A stretch of 64,000 nucleotides of DNA, taken from Sphingopyxis sp. UBA6723. GTDB lineage: Bacteria; Pseudomonadota; Alphaproteobacteria; Sphingomonadales; Sphingomonadaceae. Shown here in pieces: positions 46,839 through 55,369 of this stretch. How positions within the stretch are numbered: position 1 is the first letter of the stretch; each line of letters starts with the position of its first letter. Location: positions 243,172-307,171 of the forward strand of contig NZ_DKIH01000010.1 of the NCBI RefSeq assembly GCF_002454115.1, read 5' to 3'. The position numbers were made by a program, and so were the translations under genes. Below the pieces are notes generated by a model. That model saw nothing but the letters and a program-made list of their open reading frames with translations, was not told the DNA's origin and searched no databases.

Positions 46839-49202
46839 TCAGAATTTCACTGTACCGGTGACGAAAACCTGGCGCGGATTGCCGTAGAAAGCGGTCAGCG
46901 TGCCTTCGGTGCCGAGCGCGGAGGTCGGCAGGCCGTTCGCCCCGATCACCGGCACGCCAGTGGTCGCGTTGACGTTGATGAAGGTGTAACCCGAGGTCTT
47001 ATATTCCTTGTCGGTCAGATTCTTGCCGAACAGCCCGATGCTCCAGCGATCGTCGGGCGCGGTATAGACGATGCTGGCGTCGAGCAGCGCAAAGCCCTTT
47101 TGGTCGATATAGGGGTTGGGGATTTCGAACTGATAGGTCTTGCTGCGGTACGACAGCGTCGTTCCGAAGCTGAGGTCGCCGTCGCCGATCGGGGTCGCGT
47201 AAGCGAGCGTGCCGCTGGCGGTCCATTTCGGCGTATTCTGCACTTCGCGGAAATCGGCGACATTCGTTGGTACGGGTCGCCCGGTGGCCGGGTCGATGAT
47301 GTTCGACACATATTCCTTATAGTCGGCGTCGATATAACCGAGCGCGGTCGACAGCGTCAGCCGGTCCCCGGCCGTCGCCAGATCTTCGCCGAGGCGCACG
47401 CGGCCTTCGAATTCGACGCCCTTGAAGGTTGCTTTGCCAGCGTTCGAAACGACGCCGCAGAAGCTCGGCAGTCCCTGCACAGTGCAGGCGACCGAACCCG
47501 GGATTTGGACGTCGGTGTAATCGGCATAAAAGGCGGCAAGCGCGACATTGACCGCACCGTCCATCAAGCTGCCCTTGTAGCCGACTTCATAGCTTTCGAC
47601 CTGCTCGGGACGGAAGCTGAGGAAAGCGGCAATTTCGTCTTCGGTCGGGGCGCCGGGAATGGCGCCCGGCGCGTTGACACCGACGCCGCGCGGATCGAAG
47701 CCGCCGCCTTTGAAGCCCTGCGAATAGCTGGCGTAGAGCGTATGGTCAGGCGTTGGCTTGAACGACAGCGAGGCGCGCGGGGTGAATTTGTTGAAGCTGC
47801 GCTTGCCGTCGAAATTGGTGCCCGGAGCGCCGAAAGGAACCCCCGCGCCGCCGAACACCGGCGAACCGCCGCCGAGATAATTCTGGCGCAGGATCGATGC
47901 TTCGCGCGTGTCCCAGGTGTAGCGGCCGCCGACCGACAGGCTGAGCTGCTCGGTGAAGTCGAAGGTCGCATCGCCGAACACCGCAAAGGTCGTGGTGTCG
48001 ACATCGGCCTCGGTGAAGGCGGTCAGCCCGGCGAGGGTGTTGAAGATGCGGACGTCGAACAGCGTGTCGGCGGTCGCGTCGAGATAATAGAAGCCGAGCA
48101 GACCTTTGAGGCGGTCGCCTTCATAGAGCAGCTGGAATTCCTGGCTGATCTGTTCGTTGAAGTAGAAGCCGGGGACGTCGACATCTACCGCGGGCAGCGC
48201 GTCGAAATCGATCGGCGTTGCCGAGCTGTCCTTGCGCCAGGCGCTGATCGAGCGGAGCGTCAGCGTGTCGGTCAGTTCGGCGGTGACGTTCATCGCCAGA
48301 CCGTAGGATTCGATTTCCTGTTTCGGATCGACGAGGCCGCCGCGGCTGTCGAACACATTGTCGAGCACTGGCGCGTTGGTGCGCAGCGACGGGATCAGGC
48401 GGTGGCCGCCGCGCGGCGCGCTCTTGTCCTTGGTATAGTCGCCCGAAATACGGATCAGCACCGGCTCGCCATAGCCGCCAAGTTCGACGGTGCCGCGGCC
48501 GGCCCAGACGTCCTTGTTGTAATTTTCCAGCCCGGTGGTGAGGTTGTCGCCAAAGCCGCCGCGCGACAGCCGCGCAATCGAACCGCCGACGCGGACGATG
48601 TCGCCGATCGGCGCGCTGGCGGTGACGACGAGGTCGGCCTGATCATAGGTGCCGAGCGTGCCCTTGATCTTGAGCGAGAACTCCTCGGGAAGCTGCTTGG
48701 TCACATATTTGACTGCGCCGCCGATGGTGTTGCGGCCATAAAGCGTGCCCTGCGGCCCGCGCAGGATTTCGATGCGTTCGACGTCATAGATGTCGAGCAC
48801 GGCGGCTTGCGGGCGGTTGAGATAGACGTCGTCGAGATAGAGGCCGACCCCCTGTTCGAAACCCGACACCGGATCCTGCTGGCCGACGCCGCGGATGAAG
48901 GCGCTGAGCGTCGAGTTGGTGCCGCGCGACACTTCGAGCGTGGTGTTCGGGGTCGTCTGACCGATGTCGGTGATGTCGATCGCGCCCGCCTTGGCGAGCG
49001 CTTCGCCCGAGTAAGCGGTAATCGCGACAGGCACGTCGATCAGGCGTTCGTCGCGGCGGCGCGCGGTGACGATGATCTCGTCATCGCTCGCATTGGCGTT
49101 GGCGCCATCGTCTTGCGCAAAGGCGGCGGGGGCAAAGGCGAGCATGGACAACGCGCTCGAAGCGAGAATGGCGCGGCGCAGCGGACGAGCGAAAGGACGC
49201 AT
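46839..49202 (-). CDS. TonB-dependent receptor
   Basis: 787 residues from the ATG at 49202, which gives signal MRPFARPLRRAILASSALSMLAFAPAAFAQ. A TonB-box-like EIIVTARRRDERLIDVPVAITAYSG is followed by the plug (IRGVGQQDPVSGFEQGVGLYLDDVYLNRPQAAVLDIYDVERIEILRGPQGTLYGRNTIGGAVKYVTK) and a 22-strand barrel ending in GNPRQVFVTGTVKF, the terminal aromatic signature. It imports a ligand (siderophore, sugar or other) across the outer membrane; the ligand is unknown. The tetR gene is divergent, and a palindrome lies between them. Confidence 0.93.
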   Translation of the reverse strand: MRPFARPLRRAILASSALSMLAFAPAAFAQDDGANANASDDEIIVTARRRDERLIDVPVAITAYSGEALAKAGAIDITDIGQTTPNTTLEVSRGTNSTLSAFIRGVGQQDPVSGFEQGVGLYLDDVYLNRPQAAVLDIYDVERIEILRGPQGTLYGRNTIGGAVKYVTKQLPEEFSLKIKGTLGTYDQADLVVTASAPIGDIVRVGGSIARLSRGGFGDNLTTGLENYNKDVWAGRGTVELGGYGEPVLIRISGDYTKDKSAPRGGHRLIPSLRTNAPVLDNVFDSRGGLVDPKQEIESYGLAMNVTAELTDTLTLRSISAWRKDSSATPIDFDALPAVDVDVPGFYFNEQISQEFQLLYEGDRLKGLLGFYYLDATADTLFDVRIFNTLAGLTAFTEADVDTTTFAVFGDATFDFTEQLSLSVGGRYTWDTREASILRQNYLGGGSPVFGGAGVPFGAPGTNFDGKRSFNKFTPRASLSFKPTPDHTLYASYSQGFKGGGFDPRGVGVNAPGAIPGAPTEDEIAAFLSFRPEQVESYEVGYKGSLMDGAVNVALAAFYADYTDVQIPGSVACTVQGLPSFCGVVSNAGKATFKGVEFEGRVRLGEDLATAGDRLTLSTALGYIDADYKEYVSNIIDPATGRPVPTNVADFREVQNTPKWTASGTLAYATPIGDGDLSFGTTLSYRSKTYQFEIPNPYIDQKGFALLDASIVYTAPDDRWSIGLFGKNLTDKEYKTSGYTFINVNATTGVPVIGANGLPTSALGTEGTLTAFYGNPRQVFVTGTVKF

Positions 49203-49303
49203 GTTGGACTCTCCCATGTAAGGAGCGGCCGCTTGCCGCCCTTTTCGTTTTTCTTGGGCTCGGTGCTTGCCAAGCCGCGACGCACCCAATAATGAAACAT
49301 GAA

Positions 49304-49319
49304 CCAAGTTTCAACTTGG
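49304..49319. promoter_or_regulatory. Palindrome between TonB receptor and tetR, candidate operator
   Basis: CCAAGTT-TC-AACTTGG, a perfect 7-2-7 inverted repeat of 16 bp, 102 bp from the receptor start and 86 bp from the regulator start. TetR-family proteins bind such palindromes and usually control the divergent neighbour. Confidence 0.55.
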
Positions 49320-49404
49320 AATATGACTTCGACGTTTTTTGCTTGCCCGTGGTGCGAAAAAGCCACGATGAAGCGGAGGGCGGGCGGAGGGGAGACGGAA
49401 GACG

Positions 49405-50043
49405 GTGATGGATCAGACGCAAGACGGAGCTCACGTCGCCGCGGGCGAAGCGCGCGACAAGACGCCGCGTACCGAACGCGGGCGCCGCACCTTGCGCAAG
49501 CTGCTCGACGCGGCGGCGGTCGAATTTGGCGAGCGCGGCTTTCACGAAGCGTCGATCAGCGGCATCACGCGCCGCGCCGGGACCGCGCTCGGGAGTTTTT
49601 ACACGTATTTCGATTCGAAGGATGAAATCTTCCAGGCGCTCGTCCGCTATATGAGCGAGCAATTGCGCGACCATGTCACGCCGCTGGTTCAGGCAGCGCC
49701 CGACGAAATTAGCGCCGAACGCATCGGGCTTGAATCCTTCCTCGGCTTTGTGCGCGCGCATAAGGAAATCTACCGGATCATCGATGAGGCCGAGTTCGTC
49801 GACTATGCGAGCTATCGCCGCCATTACGAAACAACCGTGGCGCGCGTTCGCCAACGGCTGGAGGCGGGGGCGGCACGCGGCGAGATTCGCGTCGATGTCG
49901 GCGAGATTCATGCCTGGGCGATTGGCGGCATGAACGTTTTTCTGGGTATGCGTTATGGCCTGTGGGACGAAGATGCCGATATTTCGGAAATCGCGCGGAT
50001 CGCGAATGATTTTGTCGCGAACGGGTTGGTAAAGCGGGATTGA
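49405..50043 (+). CDS. TetR/AcrR family transcriptional regulator
   Basis: 212 residues from the GTG at 49405, with an ATG as second codon that may be the true start. The N-terminal helix-turn-helix, LRKLLDAAAVEFGERGFHEASISGITRRAGTALGSFYTYFDSKDEIFQALV, is typical of TetR repressors; the C-terminal domain, with FLGFVRAHKEIYRIIDEAEFVDYASYRRHYETT, would bind a small ligand. It is divergent from the TonB receptor and probably regulates it. Confidence 0.93.
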   Translation: MMDQTQDGAHVAAGEARDKTPRTERGRRTLRKLLDAAAVEFGERGFHEASISGITRRAGTALGSFYTYFDSKDEIFQALVRYMSEQLRDHVTPLVQAAPDEISAERIGLESFLGFVRAHKEIYRIIDEAEFVDYASYRRHYETTVARVRQRLEAGAARGEIRVDVGEIHAWAIGGMNVFLGMRYGLWDEDADISEIARIANDFVANGLVKRD

Positions 50044-50050
50044 GCCAATC

Positions 50051-50186
50051 AATCCTCCCTGTCGCGTAGCGATGGGGAGGGGGACCGCTCGCGAAGCGAG
50101 TGGTGGAGGGGCCGAGGGTAGCGCCAAAGCCCCTCCGTCGGCGCTTCGCGCTGCCACCTCCCCATCGCTGCGCGACGGGGAGGATT
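50051..50186. repeat. 136-bp inverted-repeat element, copy 2
   Basis: Inverted relative to the copy at 35091. The ends are AATCCTCCCTGTCGCG and its complement, and the middle includes the complement of CTTTGGCGCTACC. It lies in the convergent gap between tetR and metW and ends one base from the metW stop. Confidence 0.85.
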
Positions 50187-50187
50187 T

Positions 50188-50787
50188 TTATGCCCGCCCA
50201 ATTAAAAAAATCGCGTGTTCGGCGCGCCAGCTCGCGGCGGCTGCGCTCGTCGGCTTGTCGCCTGATAGATACCAGGCGCGCTCGACCTTGATGCCCTTGT
50301 CGCGGACCAGATCGCGAAAATCGCTGACCGTCACATGGTGGATGTTCGGCGTTTCGTACCAGGCAACGGGTAGCAGCCGCGTCACCGGCATGCGCCCGCC
50401 CCACAGCAGCGCGAGCCGGATCCGCCAATGCGCGAAATTGGGGAAGCTGACGAAAGCGCGCGGTGCGATACGCAGCAGTTCGTCGACAACGCGGTCGGGG
50501 CGCCGTGTCGTCTGAAGCGTCTGTGACAGGATGGCATAATCGAAGGCGTCGCCGGGATAATCGGCAAGGTCTCGGTTCGCGTCGCCCTGCACGACCGACA
50601 GCCCCTGCGCCATTGCCGCCTCAATCGCTGCGGCATCGATTTCGAGCCCTCGCGCATCAATATATTTATGCGCACGCAACTCGGCCATCAACGCGCCGTC
50701 TCCGCAACCGATGTCGAGCACGCGCGTACGGCCGGGAATCGCGTCGGCGATGATTTCCAGATCGGGGCGCAACGTCGTCATTACCAT
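50188..50787 (-). CDS. metW: MetW, methionine biosynthesis protein
   Basis: 199 residues. The SAM-type motif VLDIGCGDGALM (residues 23-34) and QGLSVVQGDANRDLADYPGDAFDYAILSQTLQTTRRPDRVVDELLRIAPRAFVSFPNFAHWRIRL fit MetW. MetW works with MetX in methionine synthesis; it activates or is coupled to homoserine acylation. Its start overlaps the metX stop by seven bases. Confidence 0.94.
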   Translation of the reverse strand: MVMTTLRPDLEIIADAIPGRTRVLDIGCGDGALMAELRAHKYIDARGLEIDAAAIEAAMAQGLSVVQGDANRDLADYPGDAFDYAILSQTLQTTRRPDRVVDELLRIAPRAFVSFPNFAHWRIRLALLWGGRMPVTRLLPVAWYETPNIHHVTVSDFRDLVRDKGIKVERAWYLSGDKPTSAAAASWRAEHAIFLIGRA

Positions 50788-51941
50788 CCCGTCCCCAAGG
50801 CACCCGCCATGATTCGGTCGAGCGCAGGAACGTCGAGCAGGAAACTATCGTGGCCGAAAGGCGCAGACAGTTCGACGAAGCTCGCCGCGGCCCCGACCGC
50901 ATGGAGCGCTTGGACTATGCGGCGCGATTCGGCGGTCGGATAGAGCCAGTCGGTGTCGAAGCTGACCAGCGTGAAGCGCACGTCCTTTGCCGCCCCGAAC
51001 GCACCCGACAGGCGACCGTCGTGCGGATCGGCCAAGTCGAAATAGTCCATCGCGCGCGTGATATAGAGATAGGCGTTGGCGTCGAAGCGGTCGGTGAAAG
51101 CGAGCCCCTGATGCCGCAGATAGGATTCGACCTGGAAATCGGCATCGAAGCCAAAGCTTTTGATGTCGCGCGCCTGCAGGCGGCGACCGAATTTCTCGGT
51201 CAGCCCCGCTTCGGAAAGATAGGTGATGTGCGCCGCCATGCGCGCGACCGCGAGACCTTTGGTGGGCGCGCGGGCGCTGGCATAATATTGGCCGTCCTGC
51301 CAGTCGGGGTCGGCCATGATCGCCTGCCGCCCGACCTCGTGAAACGCAATATTCTGCGCCGAATGACGCGCTGCGCTGGCGATGACGACCGCCGAGGCGA
51401 GCCGATCGGGATAGGCCGCGGCCCAAGCGAGCGCCTGCATCCCGCCCATCGAGCCGCCGACGACGGCATGAAGTCGCGCGATGCCAAGGTGATCGAGCAG
51501 CATCGCCTGCGCACGCACCATGTCGGCGATGGTAATCACCGGAAACGCCATGCCGAGCGGCGCGCCAGTCGCGGCGTCGGGGGTTGCGGGACCGCTCGAC
51601 CCCATGCAGCTGCCCAGCACATTGGCGCAGATGACGTGGAACCGGTCGGTGTCGATCGGCTTGCCGGGGCCGACCATACGCGCCCACCAGCCGGGTTTGC
51701 CCGTCGCGGGATGGTCGCTAGCGACATATTGGTCGCCGGTCAGGGCGTGGCAGATCAGCACCGCGTTCGACTTGGCGGCGTTGAGCGCACCATAGCTTTG
51801 ATAGGCGATCGTCACCGACGGCAGGCTCTGCCCGCTGTCGAGCGGCAGCGACGCTGGGATCGTCACGCTGTGATGCTGGATCTGGTGGAGCAAGCTGGCC
51901 ATGGTTTGCGCGGGGCTAAGCGGGCGCGCGAGGCCTGTCAA
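50781..51941 (-). CDS. metX: Homoserine O-acetyltransferase
   Basis: 386 residues from 51941; a later ATG at 51902 (MASLLHQIQ) is possible. Alpha/beta hydrolase fold with the nucleophile Ser164 in VGGSMGGMQA, NVLGSCMGSSGP, Asp in DTDWLYPT and His in GHDSFLLDV near the C-terminus. Known members add an acetyl or succinyl group to homoserine; specificity cannot be told from sequence. A SAM-II riboswitch often precedes metX in Alphaproteobacteria; none was found. Confidence 0.94.
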   Translation of the reverse strand: MTGLARPLSPAQTMASLLHQIQHHSVTIPASLPLDSGQSLPSVTIAYQSYGALNAAKSNAVLICHALTGDQYVASDHPATGKPGWWARMVGPGKPIDTDRFHVICANVLGSCMGSSGPATPDAATGAPLGMAFPVITIADMVRAQAMLLDHLGIARLHAVVGGSMGGMQALAWAAAYPDRLASAVVIASAARHSAQNIAFHEVGRQAIMADPDWQDGQYYASARAPTKGLAVARMAAHITYLSEAGLTEKFGRRLQARDIKSFGFDADFQVESYLRHQGLAFTDRFDANAYLYITRAMDYFDLADPHDGRLSGAFGAAKDVRFTLVSFDTDWLYPTAESRRIVQALHAVGAAASFVELSAPFGHDSFLLDVPALDRIMAGALGTGW

Positions 51942-51993
51942 CGTGCTGGACTAGACGCTGGACTTGGGGCGCATAGCCGTTAAACGGCGCGGC

Positions 51994-53109
51994 ATGACCG
52001 ACGCAACCCAAACACTCAGCCCGAAGCCGTGGATCAGCGGCATCGCTCCCTATGTCCCCGGCAAATCGGCGGGGGCTGATGGTCGCCCGTTGATCAAACT
52101 CAGTGCCAATGAAAATCCGCTGGGGACCGGCGAGAAAGCCCGCGCGGCATTTGCTGCGGCGCAGGCAGCGCCCGACGCTTTGTCGCGCTATCCCGATCCC
52201 GGTTCGGCCGAACTGCGCGCGGCGATCGCGGCGAAATTCGGGCTCGATCCGGCGCGGATCATCTGCGGCAACGGGTCGGACGAGCTGCTGCATCTGGCGG
52301 CGGGTACCTATGCCGGCGTCGGCGACGAGATCTTGTACGTGCGCTATGGTTTTGCAGTGTACGAGATCGCGGCGCGGCGGGTCGGCGCGGTGCCGGTCGA
52401 GGCCGATGACCGCAACTATGCGACCGATGTCGATGCGTTGCTCGCCGCGGTGACCGAGCGGACGCGCGTTGTCTATCTGGCCAATCCGAACAACCCCACC
52501 GGCACGCTGGCGTCGAAGGATGAGGTCGCGCGGCTCTATGCCGGACTGCCCAAGGACGTGCTGTTCGTGATCGATCAGGCTTATTCCGAATATCTGTCGG
52601 AGGCCGAGGACGACGGCGGGCTTGAGCTTGCCAAGACACAGCCCAATGTGTTCGTCACCCGTACCTTTTCGAAGATCCACGGCCTCGCCGCCGAGCGCAT
52701 CGGCTGGGGCTATGCCGCTGCCGAGGTGATTTCGGCGCTGCACCGCATCCGCTTGCCGTTCAATGTCACCCGCGCCGGGCAGGCGGCGGCGATCGCGGCG
52801 ATCGGCGACGAGGAATTCGTCACCGCCAGCCGCAATCATAACACCAAATGGCGCGCCTGGCTGGCGCAGGAAATCGGGAGCCTGGGCAATCACGGGCTGC
52901 GCGTCGTGCCGTCGGCGTGCAATTTCCTGCTCGTGCTGTTCGAGGGCGATGTGAGCGCCGAGACCGTGTACAACCGGCTGATGGACGCGGGCTATATCGT
53001 CCGCTGGCTGCCCGGACAGGGTTTGCCGCACGCGCTGCGCATGACGATCGGCACCGAGGACGAGACGCGCGGGCTGGCGGCGGCGATCCGCGCGGCGCTG
53101 AACGGCTGA
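51994..53109 (+). CDS. hisC: Histidinol-phosphate aminotransferase
   Basis: 371 residues from the ATG at 51994. NPNNPTG is at residues 164-170, and the PLP-binding lysine is Lys227 in RTFSKIHGLAAERIGWGY. HisC transaminates histidinol phosphate, and because the gene is followed by tyrA it may also act in aromatic amino acid synthesis. It is divergent from metX and its stop overlaps the tyrA start (TGATG). Confidence 0.94.
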   Translation: MTDATQTLSPKPWISGIAPYVPGKSAGADGRPLIKLSANENPLGTGEKARAAFAAAQAAPDALSRYPDPGSAELRAAIAAKFGLDPARIICGNGSDELLHLAAGTYAGVGDEILYVRYGFAVYEIAARRVGAVPVEADDRNYATDVDALLAAVTERTRVVYLANPNNPTGTLASKDEVARLYAGLPKDVLFVIDQAYSEYLSEAEDDGGLELAKTQPNVFVTRTFSKIHGLAAERIGWGYAAAEVISALHRIRLPFNVTRAGQAAAIAAIGDEEFVTASRNHNTKWRAWLAQEIGSLGNHGLRVVPSACNFLLVLFEGDVSAETVYNRLMDAGYIVRWLPGQGLPHALRMTIGTEDETRGLAAAIRAALNG

Positions 53110-54020
53110 TGGTGACACGGCGCGTCGAACGTCTGGCGATCATCGGGCTTGGCCTGATCGGATCGTCGATCGCGCGCGCGGTGAAGGAACGGCTGCCCGA
53201 TGTGATGGTCATTGGCCATGACGCCAGTGCCGAGGTGCGCGATGTCGCCCGCTCGCTGGGTCTCTGCGACACGGTGATTGACGAGGCCGTCGGCGCGGTC
53301 GCTGGTGCTGATCTGGTCATCCTGGCGGTACCGGTCGGCGGCATGGCCGCCGCGGCGTCAGCGATGGCGCCGGGACTGGGCAAGGACACAATCATCTCCG
53401 ACGTCGGATCGTCGAAGGCGAGCGTCGCCGAGGCCCTGGCAAAGGCGCTGCCCGGCCATATCGTCATCCCCGCGCATCCGGTCGCGGGCACCGAGAACAG
53501 CGGCCCTGCCGCGGGCTTCGCCAGCCTGTTCGACGGGCGCTGGTGCATCATTACCCCTGATGCTGCGGCGCCCGCCAATGCGGTTGCGGCGCTGACCGTG
53601 TTCTGGGAAGCGCTGGGCGCCAGGGTCGACGTCATGGACGCCGCGCATCACGATATGGTGTTGGCCGTCACCAGCCATCTGCCGCATCTGATCGCCTATA
53701 CGATCGTCGGCACCGCCAGCGAGCTGGAGGAGGTCACCGAGAGCGAAGTGATCAAATATTCGGCGGGCGGTTTCCGCGATTTCACCCGTATTGCCGCCAG
53801 CGACCCGGTGATGTGGCGCGATGTGTTCCTGGCCAACAAGGACGCGGTGCTGGCGACCTTGCAGCGCTTCAACGAAGATCTGACCGTCTTGCAGCAGGCG
53901 ATCCGTCGCGGCGATGCCGACAAGCTGGAAGACTGGTTCACCCGCACCCGTGCGATCCGCCGGTCGATCATTGCCGAGGGGCAGGATGATCCGGCGCCCG
54001 ATTTCGGGCGGAAGCATTAG
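53109..54020 (+). CDS. tyrA: Prephenate/arogenate dehydrogenase
   Basis: 303 residues from 53109, sharing one base with the hisC stop. The NAD-binding motif is IIGLGLIGSSIARAV (from residue 11). DVGSSKASVAEAL, HPVAGTENSGPAAGFASLF and HDMVLAVTSHLPHLIAYTIVG are TyrA segments. It oxidatively decarboxylates prephenate or arogenate toward tyrosine. The C-terminal part (EVIKYSAGGFRDFTRIAASDPVMWRDVFLANK) is complete. Confidence 0.95.
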   Translation: MVTRRVERLAIIGLGLIGSSIARAVKERLPDVMVIGHDASAEVRDVARSLGLCDTVIDEAVGAVAGADLVILAVPVGGMAAAASAMAPGLGKDTIISDVGSSKASVAEALAKALPGHIVIPAHPVAGTENSGPAAGFASLFDGRWCIITPDAAAPANAVAALTVFWEALGARVDVMDAAHHDMVLAVTSHLPHLIAYTIVGTASELEEVTESEVIKYSAGGFRDFTRIAASDPVMWRDVFLANKDAVLATLQRFNEDLTVLQQAIRRGDADKLEDWFTRTRAIRRSIIAEGQDDPAPDFGRKH

Positions 54021-54028
54021 CTAAACAA

Positions 54029-54106
54029 CGTCGCCCCCGCGAAAGCGGGGGCCGCCATCGACCTTGCGTTACTTCTCCAGCGGCCCCCGCCTTCGCGGGG
54101 GCGACG
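54029..54106. repeat. 27-bp inverted repeat between tyrA and plsC, likely bidirectional terminator
   Basis: Arms 54029-54055 and 54080-54106 are reverse complements with one mismatch, and each arm is a hairpin of CCCCCGC and GCGGGGG around GAAA or TTC. It fills the gap between convergent genes. Confidence 0.85.
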
Positions 54107-54107
54107 A

Positions 54108-54827
54108 TCAGGCTTTCAACAACGCCTCAGGCGGGTTCAGTGCATTGATCGCCACGCGCACGCGCTCCTCGGCCTCTTCGCGCGGCAGCCCCGCGGGGAT
54201 GGTCTCGCCGATCTTGTAGGTGATCGTGCCCGGCCATTTGACCCAGCGGCGCGGGGGAAAAGCGAGGCCGCTGTTGACCGCGACAGGGATCACATCGACC
54301 CCAAGCAGCCGGTACATGCCCGCAAAGCCGGGGCGCAGCGGGGGCGCCTCTCCATGCGGCACCCGCGTCCCTTCGGCAAATAGCACCAGCGGGCGGCCTG
54401 CGGCGAGCGCCGCCTTCGCGGCACCGAGCATTGCGCGCATGGCCTTGCCGCCGCCGTCGCGATCAACCGGGATCAGGCCGTAAAAACGCGCTGCCTGACC
54501 CCAGACCGGGATCGAAAACAGCTCCTCTTTGGCGAACACCGCAGGATGCTTGAACAGCATCGGCTGTTCGATCGTCTCGAATGCCGATTCATGCTTGAAG
54601 ACATACAGCACCGGGACGTCGGGCATATCGCCGTCGATGACAATCGTCTGGCCGAGCAGGAAACGGCAGAAGATGCGGTGCGCCTTTGCCCAGATGCGCA
54701 CGAAAAAAATCGTCCCGCGATGCGAGATCGGCAGCGCGATTACCCCCCCGATCGACGAGATGCTGCTTATCACGAAAAAGGCGATCCAGAACAGGATCGA
54801 GCGGAACAGGGCGATGGTGTAGCGCAT
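54108..54827 (-). CDS. plsC: 1-acyl-sn-glycerol-3-phosphate acyltransferase
   Basis: 239 residues with an N-terminal helix (LFRSILFWIAFFVISSISSIG). The acyltransferase motif is KHESAFE (His79, Glu84, with Glu replacing the more usual Asp) and the phosphate motif is AEGTRVPHG (152-155). It makes phosphatidic acid at the inner membrane. It is a single gene 11 bp before the YdcF gene, in the same direction. Confidence 0.93.
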   Translation of the reverse strand: MRYTIALFRSILFWIAFFVISSISSIGGVIALPISHRGTIFFVRIWAKAHRIFCRFLLGQTIVIDGDMPDVPVLYVFKHESAFETIEQPMLFKHPAVFAKEELFSIPVWGQAARFYGLIPVDRDGGGKAMRAMLGAAKAALAAGRPLVLFAEGTRVPHGEAPPLRPGFAGMYRLLGVDVIPVAVNSGLAFPPRRWVKWPGTITYKIGETIPAGLPREEAEERVRVAINALNPPEALLKA

Positions 54828-54838
54828 CGGCGTAGCGC

Positions 54839-55369
54839 TTACAGGCCCAGCAGGCCGCCCGCCAGCCCCGCGAGATATTTGTGATATTCGCGAAACAGCG
54901 TGGCGAAATTGGGCTCGCTGCGCACCGCGTCGGGCAGGATCGTCACCTTGTCGCCGATCGCGCGGCCGATTTCATATTCGGCGCGGCGCATGTGCCAGTC
55001 GGTGGTGACCAGTCGCACCGTTTTATAGTTGCGCCGCGCAACCCAGGTCGCGACTTCGGTCGCGTTCGAGCGCGTATCCTCGGCCTCGAACCCCAGCGCG
55101 ATGCAGCAATCGAACAGCGAGGCGGGGCGTTTATATTCGGCAGCGAGTTCCCGCGGTTTCACCTCGCGCGCGACGCCGCTGATCAGCAGCCGCTTGGCAT
55201 CGCCCGCTTCCAGCCGTTCGAGCGCCCGGTCGATGCGTCCCGGTCCGCCGGTCAGCACGACGATGGCGTCGGTTTTCTGCGCCGGGGCGGGCAGCGGTGG
55301 CAGCAGGGCAAACCATGCAAAGCCAAGCACCCAAGCCAGGAAGAGAAGGGATATCAGGCGCTTGATCAT
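54839..55369 (-). CDS. YdcF-family (DUF218) membrane protein
   Basis: 176 residues from the ATG at 55369, chosen because it gives an anchor segment (LISLLFLAWVLGFAWFALLPPLP). TDAIVVLTGGPGRIDRALERLEAG and SNATEVATWVARRNYKTVRLVTTDWHMRRAEYEIGR are DUF218 segments. The family is implicated in envelope biology but has no agreed activity. Its ATG overlaps the ftsX stop. Confidence 0.85.
   Translation of the reverse strand: MIKRLISLLFLAWVLGFAWFALLPPLPAPAQKTDAIVVLTGGPGRIDRALERLEAGDAKRLLISGVAREVKPRELAAEYKRPASLFDCCIALGFEAEDTRSNATEVATWVARRNYKTVRLVTTDWHMRRAEYEIGRAIGDKVTILPDAVRSEPNFATLFREYHKYLAGLAGGLLGL

Noticed and set aside
46704..49292. An 862-codon open frame on the plus strand opposite the TonB receptor
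   Set aside because: It mirrors the receptor gene in an antisense frame kept open by high GC. It has no recognisable domain, and the receptor on the other strand has signal peptide, plug and barrel end.
51903..51993. A SAM-II riboswitch before metX
   Set aside because: The divergent gap is too short and lacks the expected pseudoknot sequence.
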